The notes under the pieces were generated by a model, which saw nothing but the letters and a program-made list of their open reading frames with translations, was not told the DNA's origin and searched no databases. From Sphingosinicella sp963974575 (GTDB lineage Bacteria > Pseudomonadota > Alphaproteobacteria > Sphingomonadales > Sphingomonadaceae), in assembly GCF_963974575.1 (NCBI RefSeq), contig NZ_CAXBBQ010000007.1, positions 1 through 64,000 of the forward strand: a stretch of DNA of 64,000 nt, read 5' to 3'. Below, in pieces: positions 8,601 to 16,866 of the stretch (within the stretch, counting starts at the first letter, position 1; the number at the start of each line of letters is the position of its first letter). The position numbers were made by a program, and so were the translations under genes.

Positions 8601-10760
8601 TCAGAACTTCGTGCTGTAGGAGACGTAGACGCTGCGCGGTTTGCCCTCGAACGGGTAGCCGTAGTAGTATTCGGGGCTGCTCGTCGTGATCTCGCCGCGG
8701 ACGAAGGCTTCGCTGAAGCGCATGTTGCCGAAGCCGTAACGCTCCGCATAATATTTATCGAAGACGTTGACGACGCGGACCGTGAAGCGGTGGTCGCGCT
8801 CCTCGCCGAGCCACACGCCGAGCGAGGCGTTCATCACGAAGTAGTTGCCGAAGTTGTGGCGGAGCGAGCCGCCGACGCCGCCGGTCGCGAATTCCGGCCC
8901 CTGATAGCGCGGATAGAGCGTGACGTGGAAACGCTGGCCCGGGCTGTGCCAGGCGACGGTGCCCTGGATCATGTATTCGGGCGTTTCGTTGATCTGCAGC
9001 TTCGAGCCATCGAGACGCGCCTGCTGCTTTGTGTAGCTGACGTTCGCAGACCAGCTCTCGCCGAGCGCCAGGTTGAGTTCGGCGTTGAGGCCGCGGATCT
9101 CGGTGATGCGGTCGTTGTTGAAATAGGTGTTCGGCGTGAGGCCAGAGGTTGTCTGGATGCGGTTGGTGATGTCCGTGGTGAACCAGCCGAGTTCGGCGCT
9201 CACCTGAAAATTGCCGAAGGCGTGACTGTAGCCGGCAGCAGCGTTGTAGGTTTCGGTTTCCTCGGTCTTCAGATCCGGGTTGCCGACGAGCGTGGGGCTT
9301 TCGTTAAAGAGCTCCGTATTGCGCGGCGTGCTGTAGGACGTGCCGCCGTTCGCACGGATGTAGAAATCGCCGAACGGCTGACGCACGCCGAACTTCCAGA
9401 TCGTTTTCGAGCTGAAGGCCTTGGCGAAATCGATGCGCGCGGCGAGCGAAATCTTCGTGTCGGGGCTGAACGGGATCGTCGGGCGCAGGTCCGCATAAAC
9501 GCCGGTGATCGTGGTGGATGCGTCACCGACCGGGAACACCGGATCGGAGTCGTTCTTGTAGGACACGACCTGCACGCCGCCGACGACCTCGACCACGTCC
9601 TTCACCGTGAGCGTGTTGCGGAGATTGACGCCGAGTTCTCGGAAGCCGCCGACTTTCGAATTCTTGCCGAAGCCCTTGTTGGGATAAGGGATCGAGCGGC
9701 CGGTCGCCTTGCCGAACGCGATCGCTGCGCCCGTTGCCGGATCGATACAGCCCGTGGGCTGGCGGCATATCTCGGCGTAGGTTTCGGTGTTGTTGAGCTT
9801 GGGATTGCTCCAGTAGCCCGAAAATTCGGTGTAGAGCGCGTCAGACCACCGGCGATCGAGCGAGAAATCGACGATCGGATAGCGGACACGGTTCGGCGAA
9901 TAGGTTTCGTTGTCGGGGAACGCATCCTGGAATTCGATCTGCGTGTACTGTGCGCCGACACGGAATTCCGATTTGTCATCGACCTTCCAGAGATACTTGA
10001 TGCCGATGTTGCTGCGGTTGAGCGGATACTCCTGGATGCCACCCGCTGCCGCGACGTTGTCGACGTAGGAATCGGGATGGAAGATGCGCGGGCCGTCGGT
10101 TTGCACGGTGCCGCCGTAGACCATGATGCTGTGGCGGCCTTCGGAGTCGATCGGGAACGAGGCGTTGCCCCAGATTTCGCGCGTGTTGAACGAGCCGTAA
10201 TTGGCGCCGAGTTCGAATTTCTTGGTGCCGTCCGGGCGCTTGGTGACGAGGCTGATGACGCCGATGCCGCCATTCGAGCCGAAGAACAGGCTGTTGCCGC
10301 CGCGGAACACTTCGGCGCGCTCGATCATGTGCGGGTCGATCGTGGTCGATCCCCAAATGTCTTCGAGCGCGGGGCCGCGATCGTAAAGCGGTACGCCGTC
10401 GAGAACGACGAGCGTGTCGCGGTCGCCGCCGCCGTCGAGACGGATCGTGTATTCGCCTTCGTCGGGCGAATAGCCGATGTTGGCGCCCTTGATGAGGAAC
10501 TGCGCGAGTTCGGCGAAGTTGGTGGCGCCGCTCATCGCGATCTGTTCGGAGGTGACGATCTGCACCGAGTTGCCGAATTCGATGACGCCGGCCGCAAGTT
10601 CGCTCGGCTGTTCGATCTGACGGCCGGTGACGACGATCATCTCTGCATTGTCGGCGGCGTCGCCCGGATCGGCGGCGGCCATGTCGGCGGCGGCGAGCGC
10701 CGGAAGCGCACAGCCGGTGAGGACGAGGCCTAGAAAAGCACGGGTGAGGGTCGGCGTCAC
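8601..10760 (-). CDS. TonB-dependent outer-membrane receptor
   Basis: A 719-residue TonB-dependent receptor. It has a signal peptide (about 1-23), a TonB-box-like EMIVVTG near residue 40, a plug domain (about 55-165, including LVVLDGVPLYDRG and the FRGGNSLFFGSNGGIGVI segment), and a 22-strand-type barrel ending in the aromatic C-terminus SYSTKF. Translation starts at a GTG with AAGGGGAAAT just upstream. It is the first gene of the group followed by phnD, phnC, phnE and phospholipase C, so it probably carries the same organophosphate or a lipid-derived compound across the outer membrane. The barrel does not tell the ligand. A long dyad symmetry lies in the divergent promoter between it and the RpiR-type regulator. 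Confidence 0.88.
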   Translation of the reverse strand: MTPTLTRAFLGLVLTGCALPALAAADMAAADPGDAADNAEMIVVTGRQIEQPSELAAGVIEFGNSVQIVTSEQIAMSGATNFAELAQFLIKGANIGYSPDEGEYTIRLDGGGDRDTLVVLDGVPLYDRGPALEDIWGSTTIDPHMIERAEVFRGGNSLFFGSNGGIGVISLVTKRPDGTKKFELGANYGSFNTREIWGNASFPIDSEGRHSIMVYGGTVQTDGPRIFHPDSYVDNVAAAGGIQEYPLNRSNIGIKYLWKVDDKSEFRVGAQYTQIEFQDAFPDNETYSPNRVRYPIVDFSLDRRWSDALYTEFSGYWSNPKLNNTETYAEICRQPTGCIDPATGAAIAFGKATGRSIPYPNKGFGKNSKVGGFRELGVNLRNTLTVKDVVEVVGGVQVVSYKNDSDPVFPVGDASTTITGVYADLRPTIPFSPDTKISLAARIDFAKAFSSKTIWKFGVRQPFGDFYIRANGGTSYSTPRNTELFNESPTLVGNPDLKTEETETYNAAAGYSHAFGNFQVSAELGWFTTDITNRIQTTSGLTPNTYFNNDRITEIRGLNAELNLALGESWSANVSYTKQQARLDGSKLQINETPEYMIQGTVAWHSPGQRFHVTLYPRYQGPEFATGGVGGSLRHNFGNYFVMNASLGVWLGEERDHRFTVRVVNVFDKYYAERYGFGNMRFSEAFVRGEITTSSPEYYYGYPFEGKPRSVYVSYSTKF

Positions 10761-10892
10761 GGAAATTTCCCCTTGTTGAAGCGCGTTGACGCGCGCCTGG
10801 GCCCGTGATCAGCGAAGGGCTTGCCTTCATCCGATTCGCGAGGCCCCGGCGGCGCTCGCCACGGGCAATAGGGTCCGCTCATGACAGCTTTG

Positions 10893-10941
10893 TGAAAAAT
10901 ACTCATTTCTGATCTGAATAAAAAATGAGTGACCGTTTTCA
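10893..10941. promoter_or_regulatory. Dyad-symmetric candidate operator
   Basis: In the divergent promoter between the TonB receptor and the RpiR-type regulator gene, ACTCATTT (10901-10908) is mirrored by AAATGAGT (10923-10930), and an outer TGAAAA (10893-10898) is mirrored by TTTTCA (10936-10941). The spacing and AT-rich core look like a paired operator. Binding by the adjacent RpiR-type regulator is inferred only from position. Confidence 0.5.
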
Positions 10942-11046
10942 GGGGGTTCGCTGCCATGCTTTTCGAAGCGGCTTTGCTTGACCCTGCGCCGCGGCTGAGC
11001 TTTCCTCAGTCGCGGGGGCGGAATCGTTGCAGGCGAAGGGTATTCA

Positions 11047-11922
11047 ATGACGCAGGGCGGCACGCGGGATCAGATGCCGGTGGAAAACGCGCTGTCGCGA
11101 ATCCGGGTGGCGCGGCCGACGATGCCGAAGGGCGCGGCGCGAATCGCCGACTTCGTGCTCGCCGAGCCGGAACGCGTCGTTCGCATGTCGGTGACGGAGC
11201 TTTCGGAAGCCACCGCGGCCAGCGAGGGCAGCGTCATCAATTTCTGCCGCAGCCTCGGTCTCACCGGGTTCCAGCACCTGAAGCTGAGCCTTGCGCAGGA
11301 GATCGTGCGGCCTGTCCAGTTCATCCATGAGGATCTGGAGAAGGACGACGATCTGGAGACCGTGTGCCGCAAGGTGTTCCATTCGGGCATTCAGGCGCTG
11401 CGCGACACGCATTCGGTGCTCGATCCGAAGGCGCTCGGGCAGGCGGTGGCGGCGATGCGCGCGGCGCGGCGGATCGAAATTTACGGCATCGGTTCGTCAG
11501 CCCCGATCGCCGAGGACGCGCACTACCGGATGCTGCGAATCGGCCTCGACGCGCGCGCCATGACGGACAGCCACATCCAGGCGATCAGCGCGTCGCGTAC
11601 CGGACCCGACGTGGCAGTGCTGACGATCTCGCACACGGGCGCGACGCACGAAACGCTCACCGCAACGCGCCTCGCGCACGAGGCGGGCGCCAAGACCGTG
11701 GTGATCACCAACTATGCGCGCTCGCCCATCCAGAGCCACGCCGACATCCTGCTCTACACGATGGCGCGCGAGACGCGCTTCCGCACCGAGGCGATGGCGA
11801 GCCGAATCGCGCAGCTCTGCGTGATCGACGCGCTGATCGCGGCGCTTGCGCTCGCGGACTACGACCGGGCGACGGATACGCTGCGGAAGACCTTCGACAT
11901 CTTGTCGATCAAGCGGTTCTGA
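11047..11922 (+). CDS. MurR/RpiR-family transcriptional regulator with SIS domain
   Basis: A 291-residue regulator. Residues about 15-90 form the RpiR helix-turn-helix (IADFVLAEPERVVRMSVTELSEATAASEGSV region), and about 130-265 form a SIS sugar-phosphate-binding domain with IYGIGSSAPIAED and TISHTGATHETL. Ribosome site GAAGGG precedes the ATG. It is divergent from the TonB receptor-phnDCE-phospholipase group. RpiR regulators generally sense phosphorylated sugars or similar phosphoesters, which fits control of a phosphoester-uptake locus. The gene end overlaps the convergent HAD phosphatase gene by 14 bp. Confidence 0.9.
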   Translation: MTQGGTRDQMPVENALSRIRVARPTMPKGAARIADFVLAEPERVVRMSVTELSEATAASEGSVINFCRSLGLTGFQHLKLSLAQEIVRPVQFIHEDLEKDDDLETVCRKVFHSGIQALRDTHSVLDPKALGQAVAAMRAARRIEIYGIGSSAPIAEDAHYRMLRIGLDARAMTDSHIQAISASRTGPDVAVLTISHTGATHETLTATRLAHEAGAKTVVITNYARSPIQSHADILLYTMARETRFRTEAMASRIAQLCVIDALIAALALADYDRATDTLRKTFDILSIKRF

Positions 11923-12694
11923 GGCTTGCCGCCACCGATTCGAGCGTGCGCCCCGCCGCGCCGCCGATGGTGACGCAGGGCATACCCACCGCGCCTGCGC
12001 CCGCGACGTCCGTATCGGGATTGTCGCCGATCATCAGGGCGTCTTCGGGCGGGATATCGAGGAGGTCGCAGGCGCGCATGAAGAGGCGCGGCGAGGGCTT
12101 GCCGACGAGCTGGTAATCGAGCGGCCGCTTGCCGGTCGCGGCGAGCAGCGCGGCGAGCAGCGCGCCGGTTTCGGGCACGACCTCACCGCCTGGGCCGGGG
12201 TGATTGAGATCGGCGTTCGACACGAGCAGCGCCGCGCCGCGCAGGATCGCATTCGCGGCGCGTTCGAGCTGGCGGAAGGTGAAGCGCGTGTCGCGCAGCA
12301 GCACCACCACCTCCGGCGCCTCGCGCGCAACGGAAATGCCGAGCGCGCGGGCGGCGGCGCGCAGGCGCGGATCGCCGAGGATCATCGCGCGGCGCCATGA
12401 ACTTTCAGCGGCGATCCTGATCGTTTCATAGCCCGCGAGCAGGACGCGATCCGTCGGGATCGGGACGCCCGCATCTTCGAGGATGCGGACGATCTGATGC
12501 GGCAGATGCGTGCTGTTGTTCGAGACGATGACCACCCGGTCCTGCCAGCAGGACAGCAGCGTCGCTGCGCCGGGCTGGAGGCGATTGCCGATGGCAAGGC
12601 AGCCGTCCCAGTCCACGAGCAGGGCGCGCGGGCGTGTTTCGCCGAAAGTGAGGCTGACAGGGGCGCGGCGGACGCCCAGGCTTGCAACTGACAC
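11909..12694 (-). CDS. NagD-like HAD-superfamily phosphatase
   Basis: A 261-residue HAD hydrolase of the NagD/4-nitrophenylphosphatase type (class II cap). Motif I is VDWDGCL (about 30-36; nucleophile D followed by W-D rather than the usual L-D), motif II is SNNST, motif III lysine is in VGKPSP, and motif IV is IGDNPDTD near the C-terminus. The GTG start has GGGGAGA upstream. It probably removes phosphate from a small sugar phosphate, glycerol phosphate or nucleotide in the cytoplasm. Its place beside the phosphoester transporter locus suggests it could process an imported organophosphate, but this is inference, and it is convergent with the RpiR gene rather than in the transporter operon. 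Confidence 0.82.
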   Translation of the reverse strand: MSVASLGVRRAPVSLTFGETRPRALLVDWDGCLAIGNRLQPGAATLLSCWQDRVVIVSNNSTHLPHQIVRILEDAGVPIPTDRVLLAGYETIRIAAESSWRRAMILGDPRLRAAARALGISVAREAPEVVVLLRDTRFTFRQLERAANAILRGAALLVSNADLNHPGPGGEVVPETGALLAALLAATGKRPLDYQLVGKPSPRLFMRACDLLDIPPEDALMIGDNPDTDVAGAGAVGMPCVTIGGAAGRTLESVAASLRTA

Positions 12695-12763
12695 CCGCCG
12701 GTCTCCCCGTGGATTCTCGTTTACGCTTACTCAATATAGAGATCGTCAATAAATGAGCAAGTC

Positions 12764-13450
12764 TCAATCTGAGTCGAGCGGCGCTCCCGACGTCGATACG
12801 CGGATGTCGCCCGGTTTCAGCGATTTGACGAGCGGGACGTAGGCGCGGCAGGCGATGGTTTCTAGCCAGCCCATGCGGTGCCGCCATGGCTTGTCATGGC
12901 CCGCGAACATCGTGGTGCCCTCGAGCGAGGCGGAAATGAACAGGGCGACCGTTTCGCGCTCGTCTTCGGGCAGTGCCGGATTGAGTTCGGCGATCAGCTC
13001 GTTGAGCACGGCGCGGGCGCGGCGATAGACTTCATCGACGCGTTCGGAAACGAATGCGTCGTGATTGGCGAGCGCCCAGATTTCGGGAAAGAAGCGCGTC
13101 GTCTTCTTGGTGGTGATGTCCTCCAGGATCAGCCTGATCAGGCTTTCGAAGCGCTCCTCCACGCTGGTGCCTTCGTCGTGGCTGATCGCGTCGAACGCCT
13201 CTTCGTAGCTGCTGATGACGGCATCGAAGAGCGCGCGGACGAGCTCGTCGCGCGTCGGGAAATAATAGGTGATGTTGCCGAGCTTCATGTCGCAGGCCTT
13301 GGCGATCGCCCGCATCGTCACGGCGCGATAGCCCTGCTCGACAAGGATATTGAGCGCTGCGCGCAGGATCTGCTCCACGCCATCCTGTCCGCGCGCATAA
13401 CCGCCCTCGCGGGGGACGACCTTCAGATCCGGGACAATGAACTCAGGCAA
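12764..13450 (-). CDS. TetR-family transcriptional regulator
   Basis: A 228-residue TetR-type repressor. The helix-turn-helix lies at about residues 30-75 (LNILVEQGYRAVTMRAIAKACDMKLGNITYYFPTRDEL region), with an all-helical ligand-binding domain after it. The most likely start is the TTG at 13450, because AAGGAG lies 7 bases upstream; an in-frame ATG at 13522 would add 24 residues with no ribosome site. It is divergent from the amine dehydrogenase operon (152 bp between starts), so it probably represses that operon and responds to the amine, aldehyde, acid or CoA ester; ligand unknown. Confidence 0.88.
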   Translation of the reverse strand: MPEFIVPDLKVVPREGGYARGQDGVEQILRAALNILVEQGYRAVTMRAIAKACDMKLGNITYYFPTRDELVRALFDAVISSYEEAFDAISHDEGTSVEERFESLIRLILEDITTKKTTRFFPEIWALANHDAFVSERVDEVYRRARAVLNELIAELNPALPEDERETVALFISASLEGTTMFAGHDKPWRHRMGWLETIACRAYVPLVKSLKPGDIRVSTSGAPLDSD

Positions 13451-13602
13451 CAGGGGACTCCTTCGACTCTCGCGGGAGCATCTAGCGCGCTGATATTGAA
13501 CCGACAAATTAGTACGCTTCACAAAAATTGGACAGAAGACCTAAATCATTTTCGCGCTTGAGGGAAGTGCGACTCGTCGAAAGGCGATGCCGAGGGAGGG
13601 GA

Positions 13603-14772
13603 ATGATGTCACGACGCGCCGGGCTTCTGGCCGCCACGCTACTGCTTGCCGCGAGCAGTGCACAGGCTCAGCAGGCGTTCCCGCAGCCGCTTCCCGAAGA
13701 ACCGATTCCGTCGGTCGCGACGCTGCCCGAGCGATATCCCGACAGCTATGTTTTCGTGCACGACCTGCACTTCAAAAGCATCCTCGACGGGCGCGCTGCT
13801 GTCGTCGACGTATCGAGCCCGGTTTCGTCGGTGAAAGGGCAGGTTCCGGTCGCCCAGTTCGGCACGTTGCTGCCTTCGACGGCCGGTAGTGAGATTTATA
13901 CGGGCGAGACTTTCTTCTCGCGTCTGACGCGCGGCGAACGCACCGATGTGATTTCGATCTGGGACAAGGCGACGCTCGCGCACAAGGGCGAGATCGTGCT
14001 GCCGGGCGGCAAGCGCGGCCAATTCGTGACGCTGCGGAACGCGATGCAGTTCACGAACGGCGAGAAATGGATGCTCGTCTTCAATTTCACGCCGGGCGCC
14101 TCGGTCACGGTCGTCGATCTCGAGGCGCGCAACACCCTGGGCGATATCGAGCTGCCAGGCTGCTCGCTGATGTATCCGACCGGCGCGCGCGGCTTCACGT
14201 CGCTCTGCGCGGACGGCACGATGATGACGGTTCTGCTCGACGAGGCGGGCAAGGCGAAATCGACGACGACCTCCAAGGCCGTCAACGACATCGACAATGA
14301 TCCCTGGTTCATGACGCCCGCGATGGCGGGGCGGACGGCGTGGTTCGTCAGCTTCAAGGGCAAGCTGCGCGGCTTCGATCTTTCGGGCGACAAGCCGCGC
14401 GATCTCGGCGGGTTCGCGATGGTGCCGGGCGATGCCGCGAAGGGCTATCGCCCCGGCGGCTGGCAGGTGACGTCCGCCGATGCGGCGGGGCATGTCTACG
14501 TGCTGATGGACCCCAGCGGCACGGACGGCAGCCACAAGAACGGCGGCACCGAAGTGTGGGTCGCGGACACGGCGAAGAAGGTCGTGGCGCGCAAGATCGC
14601 GATGAAGAACCACACGCTTTCGATCGAGGTGACGGCGGGTGCGAAACCCTACCTCGTCGCCTCGCGGCCCGACGGCAATCTCGACGTCTACGACGCGAAC
14701 AGCGGCGATTTTCTGCATACGGTCGCAGAGGTCGTGAACGACCCCATGACCATGACGGCGGCGGGCAAATGA
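13603..14772 (+). CDS. aauB: TTQ amine dehydrogenase large (alpha) subunit
   Basis: A 389-residue periplasmic protein with a Sec signal peptide (about 1-22) and a seven-bladed beta-propeller of the methylamine/aromatic amine dehydrogenase large subunit family. Recognisable family stretches are YTGETFFSRLTRGERTDVI, the GYRPGGWQV segment and DPSGTDGSHKNGGTEVWV. The start is the first of two adjacent ATGs behind GAGGGAGGGG. It scaffolds the TTQ-bearing small subunit encoded three genes downstream and lines the substrate pocket; the A2B2 enzyme oxidatively deaminates a primary amine to aldehyde and ammonia. From memory it resembles the aromatic (aauB) more than the methylamine (mauB) type, but substrate assignment is uncertain. 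The stop overlaps the next start as ATGA. Confidence 0.88.
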   Translation: MMSRRAGLLAATLLLAASSAQAQQAFPQPLPEEPIPSVATLPERYPDSYVFVHDLHFKSILDGRAAVVDVSSPVSSVKGQVPVAQFGTLLPSTAGSEIYTGETFFSRLTRGERTDVISIWDKATLAHKGEIVLPGGKRGQFVTLRNAMQFTNGEKWMLVFNFTPGASVTVVDLEARNTLGDIELPGCSLMYPTGARGFTSLCADGTMMTVLLDEAGKAKSTTTSKAVNDIDNDPWFMTPAMAGRTAWFVSFKGKLRGFDLSGDKPRDLGGFAMVPGDAAKGYRPGGWQVTSADAAGHVYVLMDPSGTDGSHKNGGTEVWVADTAKKVVARKIAMKNHTLSIEVTAGAKPYLVASRPDGNLDVYDANSGDFLHTVAEVVNDPMTMTAAGK

Positions 14773-15269
14773 GCTTCGCGGGCGACAGCATCGCGCTGTT
14801 CCTCGCGCTCGTGCTGCTGTCGGCAGCCGCCCACAAGGCGTTCCAGCCCGAACGCATGGCGGGCGCGGCGGCGCGGCTTGCAGGCACGAACGCGGGCTTC
14901 GGCAAGGCACTGGCCGCGACGGCCGGCGCGACGGAATTCCTCGCAGCCATGGCGCTGCTGTTCGCCGCGACGCGGCCAGCAGGCGCTGCCATCGCCGCGG
15001 GGCTCTGGCTTGTTTACGCCGTGCTGCTGGTGCGGCGGCGCGGTGAGGCTTTCGATTGTGGTTGCACCTTTGGCGCGCACACCGCTGCTCCCCGGGTCTT
15101 TGCTCCGGCGCGCGCCATCCTTTTTGCAGGCCTTGCCGGGGCGGCGGCGCTGCTCCCCGCAGGTGCGGGATCGCCGGAGCCGCTGTTCGCCGCGCTCGCG
15201 CTTTTCAGTCTGCAGTCCGCCGCCGGTGAACTGGCGGCCATCCCTAAACCCCATTGGAGGCACGCATGA
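14769..15269 (+). CDS. aauE: MauE/AauE-type amine dehydrogenase maturation membrane protein
   Basis: A 166-residue inner-membrane protein with about four to five hydrophobic helices and the conserved cytochrome-side cysteine motif FDCGCTFGAHTA near residue 96. This is the MauE family (DoxX-like fold), needed with MauD for production of stable small subunit, probably by handling its many disulfides. The ATG overlaps the large-subunit stop, and its own stop overlaps the mauD-like start, so translation is coupled through the cluster. Length and order (B-E-D-A) are as in known aau/mau clusters. Confidence 0.88.
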   Translation: MSFAGDSIALFLALVLLSAAAHKAFQPERMAGAAARLAGTNAGFGKALAATAGATEFLAAMALLFAATRPAGAAIAAGLWLVYAVLLVRRRGEAFDCGCTFGAHTAAPRVFAPARAILFAGLAGAAALLPAGAGSPEPLFAALALFSLQSAAGELAAIPKPHWRHA

Positions 15270-15850
15270 GCCTGATCGTCGTCTCGCAGGTGCTGCTCTG
15301 GATCACGGTTGCCGTGCTCGGCGTGCTCGTCGCGGCGCTCGCGCGGCAGGTGGGCGTGCTTCACGAACGGATCGCGCCTGCGGGCGCGCTGACCCTGCAT
15401 CAGGGTGTGAAAACGGGCGACGCCGCGCCGGAAATGCACGTGAAGTCCCTAAGCGGTGACGCCGTCGTGATCGGCGGCGCGCGCGGCCGTAGCCAGCTGA
15501 TCTTCTTCCTGTCGCCCGATTGCCCCATCTGCAAGACGCTGCTGCCGGTGTTCAAATCCGCTGCCGCTGCTGAGCGTGGCTGGCTGGACGCGATCCTCGC
15601 CAGCGACGGCGATGAGGCCGCGCACCGGCGCCTGATGATGGCCGAAGGGCTCGCGGGCTTCCCCTATGTCCTCTCCGAAGATCTCGGGCGCCGCTTCGGC
15701 GTGTCGAAGCTGCCCTATGCGGTGCTGATCGGCGAAGACGGAAAGATCGCCTCGCTCGGTCTCGTCAATACGCGTGAACATCTCGAAAGCCTGTTCGAAG
15801 CCAAGGAGCGCGGCGTCGCCTCGCTCCAGGACTTCCTGGCGAAGCGATAA
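15266..15850 (+). CDS. aauD: MauD/AauD-type thioredoxin-like maturation protein
   Basis: A 194-residue membrane-anchored thioredoxin-fold protein. An N-terminal helix (about 4-26) anchors it, and the periplasmic domain carries the redox motif CPIC (C86-C89) in FFLSPDCPICK, with a cis-Pro region KLPYAVLIGEDG. MauD proteins help form the six disulfides of the TTQ small subunit. The start at 15266 is preferred over an upstream in-frame ATG because GGAGG lies 8 bases before it and it overlaps the aauE stop as ATGA. Confidence 0.9.
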   Translation: MSLIVVSQVLLWITVAVLGVLVAALARQVGVLHERIAPAGALTLHQGVKTGDAAPEMHVKSLSGDAVVIGGARGRSQLIFFLSPDCPICKTLLPVFKSAAAAERGWLDAILASDGDEAAHRRLMMAEGLAGFPYVLSEDLGRRFGVSKLPYAVLIGEDGKIASLGLVNTREHLESLFEAKERGVASLQDFLAKR

Positions 15851-15862
15851 GGGGAAGCAGCC

Positions 15863-16420
15863 ATGGCCATGGACAAGATCACCGAAGCGCTCACCCGGCG
15901 GGTGGCGAAAACGACCTCGCGCCGCAGCCTGCTGACGCTGATCGGCGGCGCGATCACCGGCGCGGCGGCGTTCCCCGTGCTGCCCGTCTCGCGCGCCTAT
16001 GCCGCGGCGAACCCTGCGCACGGCGGCGCGGGCGGCGGCATCGCCCCTCAGCCGACCGGCAACCCGCAGGACCCCGGCGATCAGGCGAGCTGCGACTACT
16101 GGCGCTACTGCGCGATCGACGGGTTCCTGTGTTCATGCTGCGGCGGCACGGCGAGCACCTGCCCGCCAGGCACGGAAATGTCACCGATCACCTGGATCGG
16201 CACTTGCCTCAATCCCGCGGACAATCGCTCCTACATCATCAGCTACAACGACTGCTGCGGCAAATCCTCGTGCGGACGGTGCCTTTGCAACCGCAACGAA
16301 GGCGACCGGCCGATGGTGCGGCCGCAGGAAAACAACGACATCAACTGGTGCCTCGGCACGTCGAGCGCGATCTACAATTGCTCGACGGCGGTCATCCTCG
16401 GCGTGGCGCTGGAGAAATGA
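15863..16420 (+). CDS. aauA: TTQ amine dehydrogenase small (beta) subunit
   Basis: A 185-residue precursor of the cofactor-bearing subunit. A long twin-arginine leader (S19-R20-R21-S22-L23) is followed by a mature Cys-rich domain from about residue 77, with CDYWRYCAIDGFLCSCCGG. The two tryptophans cross-linked into TTQ in this family correspond to W111 (ITWIGTC) and W162 (INWCLG), 51 residues apart as in known enzymes. D130 (SYNDCCG), 19 residues after W111, matches the catalytic/TTQ-forming aspartate, and D86 the second conserved aspartate. All family cysteines seem present. The FLCSCCGG segment looks more like aromatic amine dehydrogenase than Paracoccus methylamine dehydrogenase. Ribosome site GGGGAAG. 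This is the clearest functional diagnosis in the operon. Confidence 0.93.
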   Translation: MAMDKITEALTRRVAKTTSRRSLLTLIGGAITGAAAFPVLPVSRAYAAANPAHGGAGGGIAPQPTGNPQDPGDQASCDYWRYCAIDGFLCSCCGGTASTCPPGTEMSPITWIGTCLNPADNRSYIISYNDCCGKSSCGRCLCNRNEGDRPMVRPQENNDINWCLGTSSAIYNCSTAVILGVALEK

Positions 16421-16866
16421 CGATGCTGCGGATCGCGGCCGCGATGCTGCTGATGGCGCTGCCCGGGGCGGCGCAGGCCGCGGATGGTCCGGCGCTCTAC
16501 AAGCGCTGCGCGGCGTGCCATCTCGCGACCGGTGCGGGCGTGCCGGGTGCGTTTCCTTCGCTGAAGGTGGAGCCGGCCGCCCTTGCGGCAAAGCCGGACG
16601 GGCGGCGGTTCCTGGTGCTGGCAGTGACGCGCGGCCTTTCCGGGCCGCTCGTTGTCGACGGCAAGACCTATCGCGGGGTCATGCCCGCGCAGGCCGCCAT
16701 GAAGGACGACGAGGTCGCGGCGGTGCTCAACCACGTGCTCGACACGATCGCGGCGGCCGACAAAAAGGTGAAGCGTTTCAGCGCTGACGAAGTGGGCGGC
16801 ATCCGCAAGGGCGGTGCGGCGCTGACGCCGCGTCAGGTCGCAGAACTGAAAGCCGCGATCAAGTGA
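16417..16866 (+). CDS. Periplasmic mono-heme cytochrome c (amine dehydrogenase operon)
   Basis: A 149-residue protein with a signal peptide (about 1-22), one heme-binding motif CAACH (C31, C34, H35), and a probable axial methionine in the GVMPA segment. It overlaps the small-subunit stop as ATGA; an ATG two codons later (16423) has better spacing from GGAG and may be the true start. In the Alcaligenes aau cluster a small mono-heme c-type cytochrome follows the small subunit, so this is a likely electron acceptor of the TTQ enzyme, passing electrons to the terminal oxidase. Confidence 0.88.
   Translation: MTMLRIAAAMLLMALPGAAQAADGPALYKRCAACHLATGAGVPGAFPSLKVEPAALAAKPDGRRFLVLAVTRGLSGPLVVDGKTYRGVMPAQAAMKDDEVAAVLNHVLDTIAAADKKVKRFSADEVGGIRKGGAALTPRQVAELKAAIK

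Noticed and set aside
8583..10733. Long plus-strand open frame opposite the TonB receptor
   Set aside because: Antisense shadow; the minus-strand product has a signal peptide, plug and barrel, while this one has no recognisable fold.
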